Below, piece by piece: positions 35,765 to 40,875 of a DNA stretch of 40,875 nt (positions are counted from its first letter, which is position 1; each line of letters begins with the position of its first letter). A model generated the notes under the pieces. It ran no database searches and was not told the DNA's origin. It worked only from the letters and a program-made list of their open reading frames with translations. The stretch is from a virus: IMG/VR virus record IMGVR_UViG_3300025324_000399, positions 1-40,875 of that record, one strand, 5' to 3'. The position numbers were made by a program, and so were the translations under genes.

Positions 35765-36049
35765 ATGGCCGAGCTTGACGAGAAAATTAAAATACTGCCT
35801 GTTGAGAATTTCAGCAAGGGAATACAGCGTAAGTCTTCACGTTTCCAACAGGATCCCGGCGAGGTAAACATAGCCGAGAATATCTCATTTGATCCTATAG
35901 GCGGGTTTGGCAAGAAGCTAGGCTACGTACAGCAAAACTCCGACCTTACTTCTACCACAACAACTAGTACAAGCACCTCCACGACTACAACCTCAACAAG
36001 CACTAGCACTACTACAAGTTCAAGCACAAGCACCACAACAACGGCTTAA
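35765..36049 (+). CDS. N-terminal fragment of a gp10-like protein with Ser/Thr tail
   Basis: 94 residues. Residues 1-61 (KILPVENFSKGIQRKSSRFQ, PGEVNIAENISFDPIGGFGK KLGYV) match the start of phage propeller/stabilisation proteins, which open N-F-S-x-G, pass A-x-N-x-x-x-x-x-G-x-x-x-K-R-x-G-Y, and continue directly into the propeller. Here, at the point where the propeller should continue, 32 Ser/Thr residues and a TAA intervene. The next gene starts at the very next base and in the same frame, and reads like the rest of the protein. See the 36050 entry. Confidence 0.75.
   Translation: MAELDEKIKILPVENFSKGIQRKSSRFQQDPGEVNIAENISFDPIGGFGKKLGYVQQNSDLTSTTTTSTSTSTTTTSTSTSTTTSSSTSTTTTA
35948..36043 (+). 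repeat. Ser/Thr-coding repeat (STT tract 6)
   Basis: Thirty-two codons of Thr and Ser ending just before GCT TAA ATG. The shortest tract, located exactly at the break in the gp10-like protein. Confidence 0.85.
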
Positions 36050-37612
36050 ATGGCGGATATTACTGGGCTCATAGGATATAACTCTCCATCGGGAACCAAT
36101 CTACTATTGGCTGCCTACGAGAACGATGTTGTGAATGTATCAACGGGTTTAGGGTATGGTCTTAACCTTACTTCGGGGAATGAGGTGTTTTTTGAGACAT
36201 TTATAGATGCGGTGTTTATGTGCAACGGCACAGACCCCATGCGATCATTCGTGTCAGGATCGTTTTGGAGCAACTCATTTTCCCTGCCTTATCAGATAGT
36301 ACCTAAATACATTAGAAAGTCAGTCAACAACGCACAGCTTTTGGTGGGGAACGTTACTCTAACCCCCGGCTCGGGAACGGCTCTTAACTACAAGTCAAGG
36401 GTTTTCAAGTCCCTATTTCCCAAGCTGGGTAAATCCCCGTCTGGTGCGGTTATATCTCAAAGCTTGGAATGGGGAGTAGTATCGGGAAGATGCAACCTAA
36501 AACAAAATACAAAAGGGGTTAAGGCGGTCTACGACGGGAATGGGAGACTACCATACTTTAAGACAAGGGGAATAAAGGTTGGCGATCCGTTTTTCTTATT
36601 GGGTGGAGACATAGGGCAGTATACGGTAGCCCGTGTAGACAGTGAGTATGAGTTGACCCTAAATGAGAACATTCCTTCTGCTGATTTGGTTAATACGAAT
36701 ATAGACTTTTGGGTGGGATCAAGCTGGTTTGACGTGGGAACTGACGACTCAGATCAGATTATGGGGTTTGGGGAAAACTCCTCACGTGATCTAATCTTTA
36801 AACTATTCTCTCTTTGGTATTACACGGGAACACAGCTTAAACAGGTAAAAGGGGCTCTTGGAACATCTGCTCCACGGTCAATCATAAACGATAGGAAAGG
36901 GAATACCTACTACTTTCATGGATCGGACATTGGGATAACGGGAATATATAAGTATGACGGAAACTCAGCAGTCAAGGCTTCACGGGCAGTGGATGTGTTT
37001 ATACAGGGAATGTCAACCTCAAACTACTCTGAGGTTGTGGCTTGGGAGGAAGGGGATGAGTTGAGATTCTTTGTAGGAGACCTGACCAACAACAACGAAA
37101 ATATCTCAATGACCAATGCGGTGGTAACGATAAACACCGCAACGGGGGCATGGGATGTTTCCCCTATCGCCGATGTCATAACAGCCTCAACCAAGTACAT
37201 AGCATCAGACGTTCAAAACTCCTACTGTGGAACATCGGACAATCAGGTAATGAAAATGGGGTCTGGCAATTCCCATAACGGTTCGCCTATAGCAGCCGTG
37301 TTGGAAACTGGGGTGATCTATCCCTCTTCCTCAGAGATCATAAACAGCTTTCCCTATATTCAGGCCATAGGCAAAAACGCCAGAGGGTTAAGGGTGTCAT
37401 ACAAGATGTGGGATAAGCCCAATGATATAGACGATAGGTGGCAGCCCTTGGGGGATATGGAGGGGGATAGAACTGAGTTTGAGCCCAATACCCAAAACAG
37501 GGTGGGGGCAGGAGTGAGCTTTAGGATAGAGGAGGATGGAACCTTGGAGAATGATTGGATGGTTGAGAAGTTATCAATTTTCTATAAACCCGATAGAACA
37601 CGCTTAATCTAA
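36050..37612 (+). CDS. P22 gp10-like tail/DNA-stabilisation protein, main body
   Basis: 520 residues of alternating strands. Starts MADITGLIGYNSPSGTNLLL AAYENDVVNV, which continues the missing part of the 35765 protein; then blade-like repeats such as FETFIDAVFMCNGTDPMRSF, FKLFSLWYYTGTQLKQV, TYYFHGSDIGITGIYKYDGN, and a C-terminal lid FRIEEDGTLENDWMVEKLSI FYKPDRTRL. Proteins of this form (P22 packaged-DNA stabilisation protein, tail tubular B) plug the portal and carry the tail. The ATG is preceded by a TAA in the same frame, so a readthrough product would be a 615-residue fusion with a Ser/Thr bridge. Confidence 0.65.
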   Translation: MADITGLIGYNSPSGTNLLLAAYENDVVNVSTGLGYGLNLTSGNEVFFETFIDAVFMCNGTDPMRSFVSGSFWSNSFSLPYQIVPKYIRKSVNNAQLLVGNVTLTPGSGTALNYKSRVFKSLFPKLGKSPSGAVISQSLEWGVVSGRCNLKQNTKGVKAVYDGNGRLPYFKTRGIKVGDPFFLLGGDIGQYTVARVDSEYELTLNENIPSADLVNTNIDFWVGSSWFDVGTDDSDQIMGFGENSSRDLIFKLFSLWYYTGTQLKQVKGALGTSAPRSIINDRKGNTYYFHGSDIGITGIYKYDGNSAVKASRAVDVFIQGMSTSNYSEVVAWEEGDELRFFVGDLTNNNENISMTNAVVTINTATGAWDVSPIADVITASTKYIASDVQNSYCGTSDNQVMKMGSGNSHNGSPIAAVLETGVIYPSSSEIINSFPYIQAIGKNARGLRVSYKMWDKPNDIDDRWQPLGDMEGDRTEFEPNTQNRVGAGVSFRIEEDGTLENDWMVEKLSIFYKPDRTRLI

Positions 37613-37614
37613 AA

Positions 37615-38022
37615 ATGTCCTATCTAGATTTAGGATTCGACGAGAACTTACAGATCAGCACTCCCCAGCAACAGTCTACTCTTGATCCACAGGCTTTTGA
37701 CAATTTTGTAGATGTTATCCCTGGAACCAAGATTCAGGGCGGAGTTATCTCTAGCCCAGATGGTAAGACAAAATTTGATCTGGAAAGTGGGTCTTTTAAA
37801 GTTAATAATGGGGTAGTTGATTTGATTACATTGGGCGTACTTCCTGATGAGTCTATTGGATTTTTAGTAAAAGATAATCAGGGGAATGTTCTTATGCAAA
37901 TCTCAAGTGGGTTAAATATCATTAAATCCAAAACCGGCAATTTTGACATAGAGTTAGATAACGCACGCTTTGTTTTTTATGACGACAAAAGAGTTCCTCA
38001 AGGACTATTTGGGGAGGAATAA
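37615..38022 (+). CDS. Tail fibre-type virion protein
   Basis: 135 residues. FVDVIPGTKIQGGVISSPDG KTKFDLESGSFKVNNGVVDL is typical of phage fibre proteins that carry an 'x-G-x-I-x-S-x-D-G-x-x-x-x-D-L-x-x-G-x-F' phrase, likely a beta-helical shaft. Later strands NVLMQISSGLNIIKSKTGNF DIELDNARFVFYDDKRVPQG. Gap of 2 nt from the previous stop and 2 nt to the next gene, which has a GGGGAGG ribosome site. Confidence 0.68.
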   Translation: MSYLDLGFDENLQISTPQQQSTLDPQAFDNFVDVIPGTKIQGGVISSPDGKTKFDLESGSFKVNNGVVDLITLGVLPDESIGFLVKDNQGNVLMQISSGLNIIKSKTGNFDIELDNARFVFYDDKRVPQGLFGEE

Positions 38023-38024
38023 TT

Positions 38025-38378
38025 ATGCCGTTAGTATTAAAGTTAGCAAAACCAAACATCAACGCTCTTGAAAATAAAGATCCAGGAAACTTCTCTTTAT
38101 ACATAGATCAGATTCAAGACAATGTTCTTATTAAGGAAAACGTAAGAGATACGATATCTCTTGCCAATGGAGCCGCAAAGGACATAATTCACGGTCTTAA
38201 ATATCCTCCCTTATGCTTTGTGTTCGTTGAGATAACCAGCGGGGTCTTTAGAAGAATCGTCGGCAATACATTTGCCAATGTAGCCTTCAATGTTGATATT
38301 AACCGCCTGCGTATTTCTAATGCTAGCGGGGGAACAAAGGTATTTAAGTATTATATTTTCCTTGATCAGTTACCATGA
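38025..38378 (+). CDS. Small tail/fibre protein (paralogue A)
   Basis: 117 residues. MPLVLKLAKPNINALENKDP GNFSLYIDQIQDNVLIKENV and then DTISLANGAAKDIIHGLKYP PLCFVFVEITSGVFRRIVG. The core pattern N-x-N-A-L-x-x-x-D-P and I-x-HGL-x-Y-x-P is repeated in the two genes that follow. Genes of this type encode small fibre-tip or tail proteins with a beta-sandwich look. ATGA overlap with the next gene. Confidence 0.65.
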   Translation: MPLVLKLAKPNINALENKDPGNFSLYIDQIQDNVLIKENVRDTISLANGAAKDIIHGLKYPPLCFVFVEITSGVFRRIVGNTFANVAFNVDINRLRISNASGGTKVFKYYIFLDQLP

Positions 38379-38791
38379 GCCTCAAAATTGCATTTTCTAA
38401 AATTGGTAAAAATGTTTTAAAATTATTGAGTCCAAACGACGCAATCTTTGATTCTTCCCAAAATACATTTAAAATAATAGTGGAGGGTCAAAAGACCGTG
38501 GAGCTGGCAGCTTCAACAAACGATCAGTCTTTTACTGTAAAACACGGATTACCTTTTACACCTTTAGTTCATGCTTTTGCAAAAAGAACAAACGGCGCAA
38601 GAGTATTTCTTCCAAATTCAAAAGACGTAATACTGTGGACTGCAAAAGTAGGATGGATGGATAATGGATTTAATAATGTTCAATTTAATTACGTTGAAGC
38701 AAACAATACGAATGTTGTTTTTAATTTTGACAATCAGGATGGATCTGCCGTGAATATTGATATTAAATACTTTTGTTTGGAAGCTATATGA
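38375..38791 (+). CDS. Small tail/fibre protein (paralogue B)
   Basis: 138 residues. MSLKIAFSKIGKNVLKLLSP NDAIFDSS, then QSFTVKHGLPFTPLVHAFAK and IDIKYFCLEAI at the end. Same K-x-I-G-K-N-x-L-x-x-L-S-P-x-D and HGL-x-F-x-P-L elements as its neighbours, diverged. ATGA overlaps on both sides (38375 and 38788). Confidence 0.65.
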   Translation: MSLKIAFSKIGKNVLKLLSPNDAIFDSSQNTFKIIVEGQKTVELAASTNDQSFTVKHGLPFTPLVHAFAKRTNGARVFLPNSKDVILWTAKVGWMDNGFNNVQFNYVEANNTNVVFNFDNQDGSAVNIDIKYFCLEAI

Positions 38792-39198
38792 AAATACTAA
38801 TAGGCAAGGATAATGTAAATGCTCTAACCGAAAAAGACCCCTCAAAATTAAAGTTTAGTTCCGATTTTGGGACTTTGAAGTATTTTGCCAAAATAAGCAA
38901 AAGCATACAATTTACGGCAAATGGTCCAGGAGAAGATATCTCAGCAAGAGGGACAGTTGACCATAATTTAGGTTATTATCCATATGTTGAAGCTTATGTT
39001 AAGGTTGGATCAGTAACTCCTGGAACAGTTTATGAATATTGTCCTTTTACAGGAGCTGGAGCGACTGTATTCTATGCCGCAAATATCATCGTTACGAAAA
39101 GTCAAATTATCGTATATGGCGAGATTAATGGAGTTTCAACCAACACTTGGTATTTTGACTTTTTACTTTTTATTTTTAGAAATAATTTAGGCTTCTGA
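38788..39198 (+). CDS. Small tail/fibre protein (paralogue C)
   Basis: 136 residues from ATG 38788, chosen because it makes an ATGA overlap with the preceding stop; an upstream in-frame ATG lies within that gene. MKILIGKDNVNALTEKDPSK LKFSSDFGTLKYFAKISKSI then VDHNLGYYPYVEAYVKVGSV. Shares N-x-N-A-L-x-x-x-D-P with paralogue A and HNLGYYP with the HGL-x-Y-x-P motif. Probably a fibre component; last gene before the promoter at 39202. Confidence 0.65.
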   Translation: MKILIGKDNVNALTEKDPSKLKFSSDFGTLKYFAKISKSIQFTANGPGEDISARGTVDHNLGYYPYVEAYVKVGSVTPGTVYEYCPFTGAGATVFYAANIIVTKSQIIVYGEINGVSTNTWYFDFLLFIFRNNLGF

Positions 39199-39201
39199 CG
39201 C

Positions 39202-39232
39202 TTGACTTTATCCATACCTACAGTGCTATAAT
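39202..39232 (+). promoter_or_regulatory. Promoter TTGACT-N19-TATAAT, extended -10
   Basis: TTGACT (39202-39207) and TGCTATAAT (TATAAT 39227-39232), 19 nt apart, then nine bases and ATG 39242. Extended -10 compensates for the wide spacing. No Shine-Dalgarno. Confidence 0.6.
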
Positions 39233-39241
39233 AATCAAGAT

Positions 39242-40231
39242 ATGGCACTTGTTTGGAAAAATTCGTTTGAAGAAGCTCGGCAGTTTGCGAAGGATCGTAG
39301 GAGGATAACGGGCGGAGACTATAAATTTGGTCAAGCTCCAACTGGCCAGTTTTATGTTACCCGTGATACTACTCCTGCTGAACTTGCTGCTATTCAAGGA
39401 AAGTCTTATAGTGGTGGGGGATCAGGTGGAGGGGGAGTTCCACAACCTACCCCTTCAGCTTCCTCCTCATCTGGCGTTAAAACAATAACTGAACAGGATG
39501 CGCTACGATTAGGGTTGGACTGGAATAACCTACCAGCAGGTTACGCCAGAGCAAACCAAGACCCCTTATCTTCGGTAAATAAAACCCTTGAAGATACCTT
39601 TAGAGATCTCCAAAATGAGGTTACAAAAAGGTTCGGTGAGTATAGGGCAGGAAAAGCCTTTAGGGTGGATGAGGTTCTGGCTGAAAAAAACGCAGCCGCC
39701 AAAGAACAGATCGACCCTTACTACAATCAATTATTGGGAGACTACTTGCAGGGTGTAACCACTAAAATAAACCGTGGGGTAGATGATACGAAGGATTTGT
39801 TATCAGAACTTAATGCCTCGGCAGAATCGTATTCTCAGGAGTCTCGGAATACTTTACAAGACGCACTAAATACCGCAGAGGAAGGTTATGCCCAATCTGG
39901 ACTATACGGATCAGGGGAACAGTTAAGAACAGGTGGACGGCTGGCCGAAAAGTCCCAAGGAGATCTGTCAGACTACCTTAGAAAGTCCTCTCTACAGGAG
40001 AAAGGATACAAAGTAGGGCTCAACAGAGATATAGAGGATATAGGAGCGGAGAAGAAGGGGTACGTGTCTAATCTTGAAAGAAACAGATTTACGGATGTTC
40101 AACAGAGGGCTTCTAATCTGACCAAAGAAGCAGGGCAACAGTACATATCAGGATTTCAGGCTACTTTGCCTCCCGAGTTACAATCAGCATCGGGATTTGA
40201 TATGTTAAAATCGCTCGGAATTTATAGTTAA
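39242..40231 (+). CDS. Probable internal virion/ejection protein
   Basis: 329 residues. Short N-terminal domain (EEARQFAKDRRRITGGDYKF, RDTTPAELAAIQGKSY), a Gly/Ser/Pro linker (GGGSGGGGVPQPTPSASSSS), then a long helical part rich in Asn, Gln, Glu and Lys (FRDLQNEVTKRFGEYRAGKA, LSELNASAESYSQESRNTLQ, LNRDIEDIGAEKKGYVSNLE) that would form extended coiled coils. Such Gln/Ala-rich helical proteins encoded after the tail genes are typical podovirus inner-core or ejection proteins. The assignment rests on composition and position. Confidence 0.55.
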   Translation: MALVWKNSFEEARQFAKDRRRITGGDYKFGQAPTGQFYVTRDTTPAELAAIQGKSYSGGGSGGGGVPQPTPSASSSSGVKTITEQDALRLGLDWNNLPAGYARANQDPLSSVNKTLEDTFRDLQNEVTKRFGEYRAGKAFRVDEVLAEKNAAAKEQIDPYYNQLLGDYLQGVTTKINRGVDDTKDLLSELNASAESYSQESRNTLQDALNTAEEGYAQSGLYGSGEQLRTGGRLAEKSQGDLSDYLRKSSLQEKGYKVGLNRDIEDIGAEKKGYVSNLERNRFTDVQQRASNLTKEAGQQYISGFQATLPPELQSASGFDMLKSLGIYS

Positions 40232-40233
40232 TT

Positions 40234-40875
40234 ATGGATACATCACTAGAAGGGTTGAAGCAGGGAGCATTTAACGCCACACAGGATGTGGCAAACTTAC
40301 AGTCCTCCGCCCCGTCTCTACTGCAATCTTTGAGGCAAAACTTGGTAAGCATATTTGCCAAGGATAATCCTGTTATGAAAGCCCGTGATGTTGCCCTATC
40401 CGATTACCTGTCAACTCCAGCTAGGGCAAGAGCGGATTACCTACCATACAATATGCCCCAGATCGAGGGACGGCCTCTTGCCTTATCCCCCACCCAACAG
40501 GATGCTATAACCACCTCACGATCAGCAGCCGCCCTAGCTCCCTTGTTTGGACTAAATGAGATCATAAGAAACCAATACGGGTCAATAGGGGATATAGTTG
40601 AAAATGCAGCCACTCTGTACAACTCTCAGGTTGAGGCTGGAAAGACGAGATCCTCTGGTTTATTGGATTTATACAAGACAGGCGTAGCGGAACAGGAAGC
40701 TAAAACTAAAGCCTCAGAGGGTGTAGGACTAGGAGATATATCCTCAATCCTTTCACTTTTAGGTGAAAGTCAACAAACACAGGTTCCTTCACTCGATGAC
40801 ATATTCGCCTCAACACAAAAGAAACAAACTCAGGCTAAGAAAAAAGAGGAACCTAACTTCCTGCAAAAAATAATG
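40234..40875 (+). CDS. Probable internal virion protein, 3'-truncated by window edge
   Basis: 214 codons visible, no stop before the right edge. MDTSLEGLKQGAFNATQDVA NLQSSAPSLLQSLRQNLVSI, then YLSTPARARADYLPYNMPQI, TTSRSAAALAPLFGLNEIIR, and a Gln/Lys-rich end (FASTQKKQTQAKKKEEPNFL). Helical, Ser/Ala/Gln-rich and immediately after the gene ending at 40231 (2 nt gap), so probably a companion inner-virion protein. Phage inner proteins commonly come in such pairs. No enzyme motif is visible in the part present. Confidence 0.6.
   Translation, partial: MDTSLEGLKQGAFNATQDVANLQSSAPSLLQSLRQNLVSIFAKDNPVMKARDVALSDYLSTPARARADYLPYNMPQIEGRPLALSPTQQDAITTSRSAAALAPLFGLNEIIRNQYGSIGDIVENAATLYNSQVEAGKTRSSGLLDLYKTGVAEQEAKTKASEGVGLGDISSILSLLGESQQTQVPSLDDIFASTQKKQTQAKKKEEPNFLQKIM

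Noticed and set aside
11623-36043. CRISPR array or diversity-generating retroelement
   Set aside because: The repeats are degenerate, in frame and protein-coding, without spacers; no reverse transcriptase or cas gene is present.
1-40875. Prophage in a bacterial chromosome or alternative genetic code
   Set aside because: No bacterial housekeeping gene, integrase or att site is seen. TGA and TAG act as ordinary stops in ATGA and other junctions, so the standard code applies.

Overview
The window is one continuous piece of a tailed bacteriophage genome (Caudoviricetes), cut inside a gene at both ends. Evidence is the colinear virion block: a TerS-like protein, large terminase, portal, scaffold-like protein, Mu gpT-like major capsid protein, P22 gp4/gp10-like tail proteins and internal virion proteins. 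No tape-measure gene is visible, so a short-tailed (podovirus-like) particle is the best guess. No replication, lysis or integration gene is present, so the genome extends beyond the window. The host cannot be named. Transcript-first genes mostly have a -10 box 5-11 nt before ATG and no Shine-Dalgarno site, which points to a host that tolerates leaderless mRNAs.

Layout. 1-3000: small unknown genes, mostly leftward, in two ATG/stop-overlapping chains, plus one short rightward gene behind a hairpin-rich leader. 3072-8957: divergent promoter, then packaging and portal genes. 8977-13364: scaffold, decoration-like protein, major capsid protein, three small paralogues with Ser/Thr-only tails, a C2H2 zinc-finger protein and a small structural protein. 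13367-31548: an 18-kb colinear glycan locus with ten glycosyltransferases, seven SAM methyltransferases, a truncated UDP-glucose-dehydrogenase-like protein, a DegT/StrS-family enzyme with His at the PLP-lysine position, and a NodB-like deacetylase; three HNH endonuclease genes sit at gene junctions. 31553-40875: tail and adhesion genes, including a 648-residue protein with about 391 consecutive Ser/Thr residues, two further Ser/Thr-tract proteins, a gp10-like protein apparently split by such a tract, tandem fibre-like paralogues and internal virion proteins.

The most striking theme is the pairing of six virion-module genes carrying pure Ser/Thr (mucin-like) tracts, about 670 residues in all, with a large glycan-building locus lying between them. 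The inference, not proven by sequence alone, is a phage-encoded system that builds a decorated O-glycan on Ser/Thr stalks of its own virion. Expression appears to be organised by two promoter classes: TTGACA-N17/18-TACCAT placed 5-7 nt before ATG, three of the -35 regions lying in an identical 16-bp near-palindrome; and a later class with an extended -10 followed by a TTAGACA element at the start codon.
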